A stretch of 64,000 nt of DNA, from assembly GCF_905220365.1 (NCBI RefSeq), contig NC_061125.1, forward strand, positions 11,921,831-11,985,830. Reading direction: 5' to 3'. Position 1 is the stretch's first letter. Each line of letters opens with the position of its first letter. Below the pieces are notes generated by a model. That model did no database searches. It had not been told where the DNA came from and worked only from the letters and a program-made list of their open reading frames with translations. A program made the translations under genes and the position numbers. Source of the stretch: Vanessa cardui (Eukaryota > Arthropoda > Insecta > Lepidoptera > Nymphalidae). Positions 9,658 through 19,940 of this stretch are shown one piece after another.

Positions 9658-11583
9658 CTAGCGCCTTTTCCTCCTCCCCGGTCGTCTTCTGCGGAGCGAG
9701 TCAGCGGCGGCACTCTCTTCCCGCTCCCGCTCCGCGGCTTCCTTCTGCGACATGACACTTTCGCAGAAGGAGCGCATCTCCGACCAGCACATCTCGCTAC
9801 CGAGCATGGCGTTGATGATGCTCGGCAGCGAAAGGTCTCCGCCCATAGTCGCCGCAAGGGTGTGCCTCTGGGGCCCCCAGGCAGCACACTCGTACAGGGT
9901 GTGGTACGCCGTATCCACTGGCGCACCACACTCGTGGCAGGAGGGTGTCTCCTCCCGCCGCGCTATCCCGTGCAGGTACTTACCGAAGCATCCGTGTCCA
10001 GTAAGTACCTGCGTCATTCTGTACGTCATTCTGTTCAGTGTGCCGTGCTTCCTCTCGACCCAGCGACTCAAGTGGGGACGGATCGCCTCCACTGTCGCTA
10101 GGCCCGCCGTGGGTGACCCCAGATCTTCCTGCCATCGGACGATCAGGGCTTGCTGGGCTAGAGCCCTGATCCGCCCGATCTCCGCCGACCCTGGAGGTTC
10201 GCCGCGGTCCCTCGCCTCGACCCGGAACCGGTACACTTCCGCGAGCACCTCCGCCTGGAGCTCCCAGGGCGGATCGCCCGCGAGAAGTGTCGCCGCAGTC
10301 CACGACACCGTACGGTACCCTCTGATGCCTCTCACCGCTATGACCCTCTGCGGCTTGCGCAGCAGGGCCCGATTTTTAGTGGTGAGGGCATCTATCCAGA
10401 TCGGGGCACCGTACAGCGCCATCGACCTCACTACGCCGGAATAGAGACGCCGGCATAGTGACCCCGGCCCCCCCATATTCGGAAGGAGGCGACCAAGAGC
10501 GGCGGCGGCGTTGATGAGCCTCGGGCCGAGATGGATAAAATGCTGCCCGAAACTCCATCGACCGTCCAGGATCAGGCCCAGATACTTCATCTGGGCCTGC
10601 ACCTTGATCACCGTCCCGTGGACGGTGATACTCGCACCTCGTGGGGGTCCTTTCCGTGGACCGTGGAAGAGGAGGGCCTCCGTTTTGGATATGGAGACCC
10701 TCAAGCCCAGCATTTCCATTCGGTCCACGGTGAGAGCCGTTCCGACTTCGGCGAGGCGAGCCGCCTCCCGGAAGTCCCGCCCAATCGCCGTGACGAGGGT
10801 GTCGTCAGCGTAACACAACACCCCCATCCCGGGAAGGACGGGAGCCCGCAGGAGCCAGTCGAAACCGACATTCCACAGAATTGGGCCGAGAACCGACCCC
10901 TGTGGAACGCCGCAGCTCACTCGATGCCGGATGAGCCTCCCATCGACCCCCGCCCAGAGGATCTCCCTGTCCTGGAGGTACGCCTCCAACAGCCTCCTGA
11001 GATAGGACGGCACCTCATGATATCGAAGTGCCTCCCGTATAGTCTCAAAGGGGAGACTGTTGAAGGCGTTAGCCACGTCGAGCGAAACCGCCAAGACGAC
11101 TTGCCCCTGGGCCACCGCTTCCGTCGTCCGAGTCTTCAGGGCGTCCAAGGCGTCGACCGTCGACCGGCCTGCCCTGAACCCGTACTGAGCCTGCGAGAGA
11201 CCCGGACCGACCTCCTCGAGGTGCTGAACGAGACGGGCTGCGAGGATCTTCTCGAAGAGTTTTCCAGTCTCGTTCAGCAGCACGATTGGCCTGTATGCCG
11301 AAGGGGAATCTAACGGCCGATCTTCCTTCGGCAACAGGACCAATTTCCCTTCTTTCCAAGGCTTCGGAAACTGCCCACTGCACAGACACTCGTCGAACAG
11401 CTCCCGAAGCCTTGCACCTAGGTATTCCAGGGCGTCGCATAGAACACGCCCAGGAACCCCGTCCGGACCCGGCGCCGTCTTCTTGGCCTTCAAGCGACCG
11501 AGGGCCATCTCCATTTCCCGCTCCGTGATCAATGGTGAAGCCACTGCGTCTTCGGTCACGGAGCTGGGGGCCATCTGTGGAGG
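9658..11583 (-). CDS. R1-clade reverse transcriptase, C-terminal ~640 residues of ORF2
   Basis: It would copy element RNA into DNA at a nicked chromosomal site. Numbering from the internal Met at 11574: A-P-G-P-D-G at 34-39, finger/palm motif Y-R-P-I at 94-97, Y-G-F-R-A-G-R-S at 131-138, catalytic motif A L-D-V-A-N-A-F at 165-171, P-Q-G at 224-226, and the catalytic Y-A-D-D box at 255-258. A C-terminal zinc knuckle follows with C546, C549, H558 and C563 (C-x2-C-x8-H-x4-C), then a basic tail ending R-R-K-R-R. All polymerase motifs look intact, with no stop or frameshift. The frame stays open three codons upstream of the Met to the truncation point, so the Met is only an internal codon and no promoter is expected. 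R1 ORF2 proteins are usually about 1,000 residues or more; the N-terminal APE endonuclease is absent. Several long frames on the opposite strand are shadows of this gene. Confidence 0.93.
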   Translation of the reverse strand, partial: PPQMAPSSVTEDAVASPLITEREMEMALGRLKAKKTAPGPDGVPGRVLCDALEYLGARLRELFDECLCSGQFPKPWKEGKLVLLPKEDRPLDSPSAYRPIVLLNETGKLFEKILAARLVQHLEEVGPGLSQAQYGFRAGRSTVDALDALKTRTTEAVAQGQVVLAVSLDVANAFNSLPFETIREALRYHEVPSYLRRLLEAYLQDREILWAGVDGRLIRHRVSCGVPQGSVLGPILWNVGFDWLLRAPVLPGMGVLCYADDTLVTAIGRDFREAARLAEVGTALTVDRMEMLGLRVSISKTEALLFHGPRKGPPRGASITVHGTVIKVQAQMKYLGLILDGRWSFGQHFIHLGPRLINAAAALGRLLPNMGGPGSLCRRLYSGVVRSMALYGAPIWIDALTTKNRALLRKPQRVIAVRGIRGYRTVSWTAATLLAGDPPWELQAEVLAEVYRFRVEARDRGEPPGSAEIGRIRALAQQALIVRWQEDLGSPTAGLATVEAIRPHLSRWVERKHGTLNRMTYRMTQVLTGHGCFGKYLHGIARREETPSCHECGAPVDTAYHTLYECAAWGPQRHTLAATMGGDLSLPSIINAMLGSEMCWSEMRSFCESVMSQKEAAEREREESAAADSLRRRRPGRRKRR

Positions 11584-11597
11584 AACCGGGTTGACCT
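11584..11597. repeat. Target-site duplication of R1-like element, copy 2
   Basis: Second copy of AACCGGGTTGACCT, directly against the 5' truncation point of the element. Confidence 0.95.
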
Positions 11598-12305
11598 ATG
11601 GGGGCTTAAAATTATAACATTCTAATATTTTTCCCAAGAAAATCTTCTAATATAAAATTAAATAAATTAAGTAAATACATGCATCTCGTTTAAATTAACA
11701 ATTCAACTTTGAAATAGATTATGTTAAGATGTTGCAAGATACTCTACTACTTTACTCATATTAGAATGCTACTATTATTTCTTCATCTTTTAAAGTTGTT
11801 ATTTTTTAATGCGATGCGGTTTTAAATTTCTTGAGATTAAAGCAAACATTCAAATATTTCATTCCAAATAAAAACGTCATAACTCAGTATTAATTCCTCA
11901 ATTGACTTTATATTTCAAAAAGATTCTTTCACATTTCTAAATGATCACTTAGATACTATCGAGAATTCAATTACTTTGAAAGAAACTAAAAGTTCCATTA
12001 AGCACAAGCATATTCAATTAGCATAGTAATAGTATCTTAGATTTCTCAATGAAAGTACGACTTGTTAAAAGGTGAAGATTCTCTTTTTAATATATATTAC
12101 AGCCATTGAACTATAAAAAGGTATATTTTCAAAAAGATAAAATAGTGTATATAACATTGATTTGCTTACAATCTGAGACATTAATAAATACATATTTCGT
12201 AGAATTGCGGTATCATAAGTTTTATGTTTCCTTTTCGTATTCAGCAATATTTAGTATTGTGTGTGTGTATTGTATAGTTTGCAATATTTAATATGTTACT
12301 TCAGG
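11598..12305. other. AT-rich sequence, nothing recognised
   Basis: No gene or repeat. It marks the return to local base composition between the two GC-rich insertions. Confidence 0.45.
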
Positions 12306-12908
12306 GTAACGCAGTGTGGGGTGCATGTCAGTCACCTCCTCGTGGTGCACCCTGGGCAACGGAGCCGGCTTGAGCTTGCTCGTCGGCCACTGCGGGAGGG
12401 ATGTCGCGGGCCTGCTCCTGGTACGTTCCTGGTTGGCGTCAGGGCGGACCATGTGAGTGTCCTCGTTGGCTAGGAGGGGAAGGGCTCGCTACTCGAGCCT
12501 CCCAGGTGTTTTACACCAGCGGTCAGCGGCGGAGCCAACCATCTTTCCACCGCAGGGCGTCAGCTTCGTTGACACCCAGCATCCAGTGGCGGACTCGGGG
12601 GAGTTCGTCACATGAGCACGTGGAGGATGAGGTGGAAGGCGCGCACTAGGCGCGCTTTCCACGTTTGTCATTCATCCACCTCGTGGCGGCTGCCGCTGGT
12701 GGGGTCGCAGTTGCATGCCCTGGGCGATCCCGTTGCCTCACCACTCGGCGGCATGGTGGAAACCCGAGGATGGTTTTAGTGGGTAGGACAGGGCCTTCAG
12801 CCCTATGGCCCCGGTTGAGTCCTATATACCCGTCCCGGTCCCCCGACCGGGCGGGAGACGTAAATGCCTTTCTTCCTCGTAAAACAAAAAAAAAGAGTAA
12901 GGCAGTGT
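12306..12908 (+). mobile_element. GC-rich retrotransposon 3' fragment (R1-clade relative) with imperfect duplication
   Basis: A ~580-bp GC-rich block in AT-rich DNA, ending in AAAACAAAAAAAAA at 12881-12894. It is bracketed by GTAACGCAGTGT (12306-12317) and GTAAGGCAGTGT (12897-12908), 11 of 12 bases identical. Its 3' region shares 'ggcgatcccgt.gc' (12722-12736) and 'ggttttagtgggta' (12771-12784) with the 3' UTR of the R1-like element at 9380-11583. A TAG in a GGCGCGCACTAGGCGCGC context at 12647-12649 lies in a position like that element's stop codon, but the 82-codon frame before it shows no reverse-transcriptase motifs. It may be mostly 3' UTR or a decayed or non-autonomous derivative. Confidence 0.78.
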
Positions 12909-13490
12909 AAAAATTATGTACAAATGGACATCTTAGTTCCCAAGATTTGCGGAGCATTGGCACTGTAGGAAATGGTATTTTTTTCAGTGCCAATGTGTAT
13001 GGACGATGGTGATTACTTACCTACTCTCTGCTTCCACTAGTGCCAGCTTAGTAAAGGAAACATTCAGATGTAGTAAATTAAAAAAGGTTGGGACATTGGT
13101 GATGCAAATAAAGTTCAATACAATTACTTTCATTCTTCTAAAACCAGATCATGTAAATACAAAATTTTGTCTCAATGAAATACACAAAGCTTGAAAACAA
13201 ATTTACATAACTACTACATATACGAATCAGAGATCAAATTCAATATCGATTTAGTAACTTAATACAATAGCTAAAGCGTGCTAATTACACATAATCATTG
13301 AACTATAATTAGGCATTACATGTTTTGGCACATTGTATTCAAATTAGTATCACTTGAAATACTTTCTCGATCTATCGTCATCCACGATGTTAACGTATTA
13401 TTAATATATATCTTAATCAAATTAACGTATTTTTATCGTAATAATTATGATCAACCTACAAGAGGGCAATTCTAATAAGAAATTGTGACG
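12909..13490. other. AT-rich sequence, nothing recognised
   Basis: No gene or repeat visible. The segment at 12920-13020 ('cttagttcccaagatttgcggagcattggcac ... gtgtatggacgatggtgattacttacc') resembles repeat family C in forward orientation, reduced to a fragment. Confidence 0.45.
12920..13022 (+). repeat. Repeat family C fragment
   Basis: It contains 'catcttagttcccaagatttgcgg.gcattggcac' and 'gccaatgtgtatggacgatggtgattacttacc', in the order of the 3' half of the consensus at 28914-29208. It starts 12 bp after the duplication of the GC-rich insertion, so that element may have landed in or beside this older copy. Confidence 0.65.
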
Positions 13491-13494
13491 TCAT

Positions 13495-13625
13495 TGAAAT
13501 TGAATCGAAACAATCATTGTCGTTTAGCTGGGTTCAATCGAAGTTAGATCGAAATATAATCGAGAATGTATGCTAACTGTAATACATTTGTAGAATTAAC
13601 CTGCAGTTCACCTTAACACGAGAGG
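13495..13625. repeat. Dispersed repeat shared with 28600-28760
   Basis: Blocks 'gctgggttcaatcgaagttagatcgaaatataatcg' and 'gtagaattaacc' have counterparts in the same order at 28655-28745. A diverged family of unknown class. Confidence 0.35.
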
Positions 13626-14870
13626 TGAAATCTTGCCATCTCTATCTACGCTACTGTTTTGTTTTTTTGCCACATCAGAACCATAGCAGAACTGTGAACT
13701 TAAACAATGATTACAGCAATGTCATAATTTGATTACACAGTAACACTCAATATCGTCATAACTTTGAAAGAAGTTCAAGAAAAATAATTCTCATATAATA
13801 AAGAAATAGATAAAACCATATCCAAGTTATAAACTATCGACTTAGTAATGTTTACGACGCACCATAACCATCGTTTGTAGTTTTAAGATCAGCATCTCTT
13901 CACAAATTGTGTTTTATTAGGACATGAAACATTTATGATCTTTACGAGATGATATAAGGATGTAAGAATACAATGTACCGTCTACACCTCGTTTTCATCG
14001 TATTTTATTTTTCGATTCAAAAGCTTATAAGGAATATAATATATCAGATGCGGCGTCGTATTTTAAATCTTTCAGGTAATAATGTACTGAGGTGGGTTGC
14101 CAAAATTATTTGGCATGCAATTTTTTATGAGTGCATTTCAGGTGTCCTTTTAAAATATAAAAACTCCGTTGTAATGCATATATTCAAAATCTTTATTACA
14201 CACATAAGAATGTTAATGTTTATGTATAAAATAATCTATAATGACGTCATCTCTTACCGATTTCAGCCTGCTAGGTTAAGTTAAGCCTCCTTTTCCACCA
14301 CACCACCACATTTTCTCTGAATACCGAGATTTGAACACGCTTTGAAAAAGTTTTATCATACATAAACTCCCGTGCATATAGAGCGCATAGTTCAATTAAA
14401 AAGCCTTATTATACTCTCCAACCTTCAATCAGTGCTGTGTTCCAAAATTATCTACAAACTGTATTTAGTGGCTGACCAATGCAATGATGAAAGTTAAAAA
14501 TCCCTTTCTTGAAAAATCACCAATTTTGTCTTACGACTTAATTCTAGGCAGGTTTCGATTTATTAGTCCTATCTTTCAAGAATATACGATATACTAATTA
14601 CATGGTGACGCATGTTTATGATCCACACCATCGTAGACTCTAGTCATAGTAAAAGAACCTAGAGGTGTGACAGAAGTAGCTCTAGCAGTTAGGTAAATTA
14701 TTTTTTACAGCTTCAACAAACTTCTGAAACAAACGAGAATTCGAATGTTAAATATAAAGTATATTGTAATAGATAAAATAAAATAAATTTAAAAAACTTT
14801 TAGTCTTTTACGTTATCGATTATTAAAGAAGTCAAATCGATATTATTTATGCAATATAAGAGTTTTACTC
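13626..14870. other. AT-rich sequence, nothing firm
   Basis: A strong acceptor-like ATTATTTTTTACAG at 14697-14710 precedes a 48-nt open segment and a GTATAT, but the segment is too short to support an exon. Otherwise nothing recognised. Confidence 0.35.
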
Positions 14871-14877
14871 ATATTTA

Positions 14878-15185
14878 AAAGTGAACAGTAACAGCCTGTA
14901 AATTACCCACTGTTAGGCTAAGGTCGCCTCTCCAATTAAGGAGAGGGCTTGAAATATATTCCACTACGCTGTTCCAATGCGGGTTGGTTGAATACACATG
15001 TGGCTGAATTTCGATGAAATTAGAAACATACAGGTTTCCTCACGATGTTTTCCTTCACCGCCAAGTACGAGATGAATTATAAACACAAATTGAGCACGTA
15101 TATATAGTGGTGCTTGCCTGAGTTTGAACCCGAAATCATCGATTAAGATGCAGGCGTTCTAAACACTGCGCCATCTCTCGGGCAT
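14878..15185 (-). mobile_element. tRNA-derived SINE, family A
   Basis: Read on the minus strand: A-box-like head, B box GGGTTCAAACTCAGG, then 'ggtgaaggaaaacatcgtgaggaaacctg' and the 3' block 'gaggcgaccttagcctaacagtggg'. It is flanked by TCATATTTA at 14869-14877 and 15186-15194, a likely 9-bp target duplication. Family A resembles SINEs abundant in nymphalid butterflies (the Heliconius Metulj type), judged from memory. Confidence 0.88.
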
Positions 15186-15194
15186 TCATATTTA

Positions 15195-15945
15195 TTTGAT
15201 TGTAAAATAGAAAACAGCCACTGTTTCAGAAAATAAAATAACCACACCCGAGATGAGTCGACGAAAGAAACTTATCGGTTAATTTTTGTTTCTTCCTTTT
15301 GGGTTCGAAATTTCGATACATATTAGTCATACACAAATCTTTTAACATTATTTTGCAAGTAAAAAATAATTGAATAATATGTAATATGTTTTATAAATTA
15401 TCGTACAATAAAATTTTTGAATAAAACGAGCATGCAACATAATAAGAATAAAAATCCAATTGAAATTGAAATACGAACTTTTTATCAAGAGCATTAATAT
15501 TGCGGAACCCATCTTTGCGGCCGGTACGCTAAATTATACACTCGAGGTCCATAGTACCCCATTATGTACGAAATGCTCTCTAATGCATCTCATTCTCTAT
15601 TTGTCAAATTATAGACCACTGGTCGTTCTAATCTCGGAATGAGATAATGGCGTCAAGTGTCGTGAGCAGCTATGCTTATTAGTGACGGATCTGGCTTGAC
15701 GCAAAATTTATATCAAATAAAATGTTTTCAATTTCACTTTACTTAGTAGATTGTCTTTGTAGACAAAAATGGAACAAAGCCTTTAAAATCGATTAATACC
15801 ATAAAACTAGGATATACAGATTAGTATTATTATTTTTGTTTAACCTAACACTCGTAAATTGAATTTAAGGTATTTAAAAATACAAATCAACAATGTTGAT
15901 CAAAAGTTTAAATTGTTCTTTTGCTTAATATTTAATATGACGAAA
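15195..15945. other. AT-rich sequence, nothing recognised
   Basis: No gene or repeat visible. Confidence 0.4.
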
Positions 15946-16284
15946 TAAGTATATTTTTGAGAGCTGAGATGGCCCAGTGGTTAGAACGCATGCATCTTAA
16001 CCGATGATTGCGAGTTCAAACTCAGGCAAGCACCACTATATATGTGCTTAATTTGTGTTTATAATTCATCTCGTGCTTGCCTGTGAAGGAAAACATCGTA
16101 AGGAAACCTGGATGTGTCTAATTTCATCGAAATTCTGCCGTATGTGCATTCCACCAACTCGCATTGCTACAGCGTGGTGGAATATGTTTCAAACCCTCTC
16201 CTTAATGGAAGAGGAGGTCTTATCCCAGCAGTGGGAAATAATTATAAAGACAGTTACTTTACTTTTTTTACTAAGTATATTTTT
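15946..16284 (+). mobile_element. tRNA-derived SINE, family A, full length with 13-bp duplication
   Basis: TAAGTATATTTTT occurs at 15946-15958 and again at 16272-16284, precisely bracketing the SINE (15959-16271). A box TGGCCCAGTGG at 15969-15979; B-box-like GAGTTCAAACTC at 16011-16022; a non-tRNA body; then a 3' block 'cttaatggaagaggaggtcttatcccagcagtggg' and a TTAC/T-rich tail. This is the best-defined copy and fixes the element at about 313 bp. The open frames across it are not genes. Confidence 0.93.
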
Positions 16285-16857
16285 ACTTTTTTCTTAATTC
16301 AATCATCGTCATTAATATTTTTTTCAAATATAACATATTACACAAAACTGAACGCTTGATTTGATTGTATTTCCTTGAACTCTGAGTAATATTAGTGTAT
16401 TGAAGTGCCCATCCATATATCGATGTAAGAGTTTTAAATTTGAATTCCTTTAAAACCATAAATTATAAACACAGATAACAAAAATGATAGACACTTACTC
16501 ATAATTAAAAATAAAATAAAAGTATATCTATTTATAACAGATAAAAAATACAACAATAGAAATGTCCCACAAAGACGTGCCTTATGTGTCGCTGACCCGT
16601 TCTTTAAATTATAGTTATCTTTGCTAATGCAAAGGCGCAATCGGAACATTGTATACCGTATTAATAATAGGCTGTACTATCCATGGTCAACGTTCTTAAT
16701 GTGACCACTCAGAAAGGGGCAATTATAAATGTACAATGGGCCCGATATTCATATTATCGTAAATAATAATGATGTTAGTCATATTTTGTTTGATACGTCA
16801 AATACTGTATTGTTCTTAGTAACTGTATTTAATACTTACATACATGATCATGCAGAA
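16285..16857. other. AT-rich sequence, nothing recognised
   Basis: No gene or repeat visible. Confidence 0.4.
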
Positions 16858-17050
16858 TATAACACAAATATTATAAATGTGAATGTAACTCTGTATGTAT
16901 CTATATATTATACACGGCCAAACCGTTGAACCGATTTGATAAAATTCTATATGAAGCAAACTCGAAGCCCAAGTAAGTTGATAGGATATTTTTTAATGAC
17001 CTTAACCTTAAAGCGCAAGGGAAATTGCGAGCGATAAATAGTCTAAGTAT
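16858..17050 (+). repeat. Helitron-like dispersed repeat, 'gaccaaaccgctgaaccg' type
   Basis: It starts 'aatattataaatgtgaatgtaactctg' and has 'cggccaaaccgttgaaccgatttgat', 'tatgaagcaaactcgaa' and a decayed end near 'gcgagcgataaatagt'. Related copies lie at 19763, 37123, 59543 and 62135, all on the same strand. The best ones end close to 'gcg(a/g)acgaaaactagc', suggesting a Helitron-type CTAG terminus. Confidence 0.6.
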
Positions 17051-18650
17051 CTATCTATCTATTGACGACTGTAAAAGAAACGAAAACTAGTGTAATTATG
17101 TATCAATATATTGACAACTATAAAGGAAATCCGTTGAGTGACTTTCAACGCATTGCCTTGAACTTTACGTCATTGATTCCAGACTCGAACTTCGTCCAAT
17201 AGATCTGTTAAGTTTCACTCTTTTAGCATAATACGAATCAATATATTATATTCTTTTTAAACATTATACGTTCGTAGGGACTTGTAGACTTATGTTTGTA
17301 GTAGTATAGGAAAGCAACTACTCCGCTACAGATACATTTTATTAAGATGCAGGTCAGGTGTAGGCACGCTGGATATGGCAAGGACTGGCTTTTGGCTTAT
17401 AAATATGGTTATAGCGAACGGTGGACATATTACCAATAGTTTATAGGTTGATTCTGGTACTCAGAATAGCAGAGGAAACCGTATACTTATTCAACTTGCC
17501 TGGTAATGTGCGGCGAGGATTAGTCTCCTTTCGTTAAAGTGTGGAGACGATAGTAGTCGAGGAAGACAACCTGGATGGCCTCGTGCTGTCCTGTGCACCG
17601 ATAACGATGATTATATCCTTTTCATTTTACAAGGAACAGTCTTGAAGATCAAGCTTTACACAAGTCTCTTCATTTCACGTACGGATGTAAGTGGAGCACA
17701 TTTTTTCTTAGAACTGTATTACTCACTATAAAAAGAGTAATATAATATTTCGTTATTACTTTAATAACATTTTTCTGCCCGACAGTACATCGGCCATTAG
17801 CATACAAACTACAACAGATATACGATTAATTGTTGCGATAAGACAGCGGTGAAAGAAGTAGGGAATGCTCTAATTACATGTTGCTGATGTGTGAAAGACT
17901 ACGCGAATAGCCTTTTGGATTAAAAGTGCAACCTCATTCTGTGGGTATGTTATCGTGTTAAACATTTTATCATCGTGATAATACAATGCAATGTACGACT
18001 TTATAGAAATAACGAATAGCTTATATGTGGAATTTGACTTATTTCTTAGGGTAGAATATTATTATTTGATTAAATATTATTATATACAAATCTATATATT
18101 TGTTTATATAATAAAGTAATATCTCATTTCATGCTTTATGGAGTTATTTACAAGTACGAAATATACAAACAAAAATAGGGAAACTTTTTTTATAATATTT
18201 TCTTTACGTAATAAAATAAATTATATATGTATTTAATTGTTTATCACGTGATGAATCGATTATTATTATGTCAGAATCTTATTAATTTATATGAAACAAT
18301 CCGTAAAGTGTTTAATAAAAAATAATTGATTATATTAAAAGCAATTATCTCATTATCATTTAAAAGATCTTTTCGGTTCAATTAATGCCTGATAATTTTA
18401 AAAATAATTTGAATAAAATATCTTGAACTGTTCATTAAAAGCGCAACTCGATCGCTTTGACCGTTTAAAGTGCTTAATATATTAAAACCTTATGAAAAAC
18501 AAACCGTATCGAAATTGGTGTCAATTAAGGGGGAGATGGGGCGTGGCGTTTGAGCTTGTCTTGAGAACTGAAGTATCTTATGCAGATTTTGCGATTCCGA
18601 TTATATAAAGATACATTTGTAATGGTTATACAGTTAATGTTTCAAATATC
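17051..18650. other. Mostly AT-rich unique sequence
   Basis: The less AT-rich part at 17340-17640 has short Arg/Gly/Pro-containing frames but no continuous frame or firm family match. The remainder shows nothing recognised. Confidence 0.35.
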
Positions 18651-18654
18651 ACTT

Positions 18655-18970
18655 GCTAGTAACCCGCTCCGGCTTCGCGCATGTTCAATGCTAGTACTAA
18701 GTATTCTACAGAATTTGTTTATTTACGATTACAGATTAGAAAATGCTAAAATTATCAGCATTTTTTCACTATATTAAATACATATACATACACATACATA
18801 CATTGGATAATGTACAAAATCCTTCTTTCCATATCGCTCTATCTATTAAAAAAAACCACATTAAAAACGTTGCGTAATTTTAAAGATCTAAGCATACTTA
18901 GGGACAGACAGTAAGCAACTTTTTGTTTTATTTTATTCTATGTAAAGACTTTGTAAAAGAATTAATCTAC
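18655..18970 (-). repeat. Helitron-like non-autonomous repeat, minus orientation
   Basis: It starts CTAGTAACCCGCTCCGGCTTCGCGCATG at 18656, includes '(a)atccttctttccatatcgctctatctatt' and 'gttgcgtaattttaaagatct.agcata', and ends near 'agggacagacag'. The same order is present at 29593-29840. A CATA-type simple repeat (18779-18804) has expanded inside it. Confidence 0.65.
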
Positions 18971-19760
18971 CCTGAGGACTTAAATATAACATACGTATAC
19001 ATACCTAATTATTTTCTACATAATAATTTTTGCAATATAAGCCATCAAAATTGAAAAACGAAACACATATATTACTTAAATCAGGTTTTTTTATTCTTAA
19101 CTACTATATTTAAATAAATAAATAATACAGTATGAAACTGTTAAACAAAATTATTTACTTTCCAAATACATACAGCATTGTAATTAGCATTCATGTTTTC
19201 GATTGCGATAAAAAGCTAGTTGCAAAATATATCTCACGAAACATCGTGGAGAACCAGCCCATGCCTTAAGATGCAGATTTCGATATCCTGATACCGTTAA
19301 AGGATTATCTTGAGTGATGCGGAACTCAATTAACTGGTGATACGTTTAACGTATAGCAGCACCAATCACGCCCGATCCCTATATGCTAGCGACGTGACCG
19401 TTATGAGATTAATTCAAGTTTAAAAAAGGAATTTAATGCATAAACAACTGAATTCCATTTTTAATTGGTATTCGATTTATGCATTAATTTTCTGTAAATT
19501 CTTGCTAAGTGGCCTATTTAAGGAACCACTATTGTTTAACGGTGTACTCGTATTGATGCGAAAGTTGTAGGTTCGATATCGATTTCTTTGTCTATTCTAT
19601 TAAAAAAACCGCATTAAAAGGTATATTCAAAACGTTTAATAAAAGAATAAGAGTTTCACTAGGTTGAATATTTAACTTTTTTAATCACATGTTTATAAAT
19701 AAATATTTTAAGTCTACATGTTTTATCATTCCAATCATGTTTAAAGTAATTATTTATTAA
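18971..19760. other. AT-rich sequence with one stem-loop and a repeat scrap
   Basis: Arms at 19430-19444 and 19476-19490 are inverted repeats (14 of 15 bases), separated by about 30 bases. A scrap near 19585-19625 ('ctattctattaaaaaaaccgcattaaaa') resembles the Helitron-like family at 18655. Otherwise nothing. Confidence 0.5.
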
Positions 19761-19762
19761 TC

Positions 19763-19940
19763 TATATTAATCTAAATTTATTAGTCTGTCTGTCGCTCTT
19801 TTACGACCAAACCACAGAACCGAACTTGATGAAATTTGGTATGAAGCAAACTTAAATTCCAAGAAAGGACATATGCTACTTTTTTGCCTGAAACATGACA
19901 CCCTAAAACGCGAGCAAAGACGCGGACGAAAACTAGCAAT
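19763..19940 (+). repeat. Helitron-like dispersed repeat
   Basis: 'ctgtctgtcgctcttttacgaccaaaccacagaaccg', 'gatgaaatttggtatgaagcaaac', 'ccaagaaaggacatatgctac' and a 3' end 'cgcgagcaaagacgcggacgaaaactagc' at 19908-19936, which gives the CTAG terminus. Confidence 0.7.

Larger units (their letters stand above)
9380..11583 (-). mobile_element. R1-clade non-LTR retrotransposon, 5'-truncated, recent
   Basis: A GC-rich 2.2-kb insertion in AT-rich DNA. On the minus strand it consists of the 3' part of ORF2, a ~250-bp 3' UTR (9406-9657) and an A-tail of about 26 (9380-9405). It is flanked by a perfect 14-bp duplication. R1 elements are known for a 14-bp duplication when they insert into 28S rDNA, but this site is not the rDNA target. 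ORF1, the APE endonuclease and the start of ORF2 are missing, as expected when target-primed reverse transcription stops early. The intact frame and identical duplications point to a recent event. Confidence 0.95.

Noticed and set aside
9752..11528. Several long open frames on the plus strand (up to 260 codons)
   Set aside because: They are antisense shadows of the GC-rich reverse-transcriptase frame; composition and position follow that gene exactly.
12401..12649. 82-codon plus-strand frame inside the GC-rich insertion, and overlapping frames on both strands
   Set aside because: No reverse-transcriptase or zinc-knuckle motif; open frames in every direction are expected in GC-rich sequence.
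14697..14760. 48-nt micro-exon with strong acceptor and GTATAT donor
   Set aside because: Sites of this quality occur by chance in AT-rich DNA, and 16 codons cannot be assessed.
15959..16035. Possible tRNA gene in SINE-A heads
   Set aside because: Same reasoning: dispersed copies with a common non-tRNA body and, here, a target duplication.
17340..17700. Possible Tc1/mariner-type transposase relic (R-G-R-x-P-G-W-P-R-A-V and D-N-D-D-Y-I-L in one frame)
   Set aside because: The resemblance to the G-R-P-R linker of Tc1-like transposases covers too few residues; no DDE motif, no terminal inverted repeats and no continuous frame.
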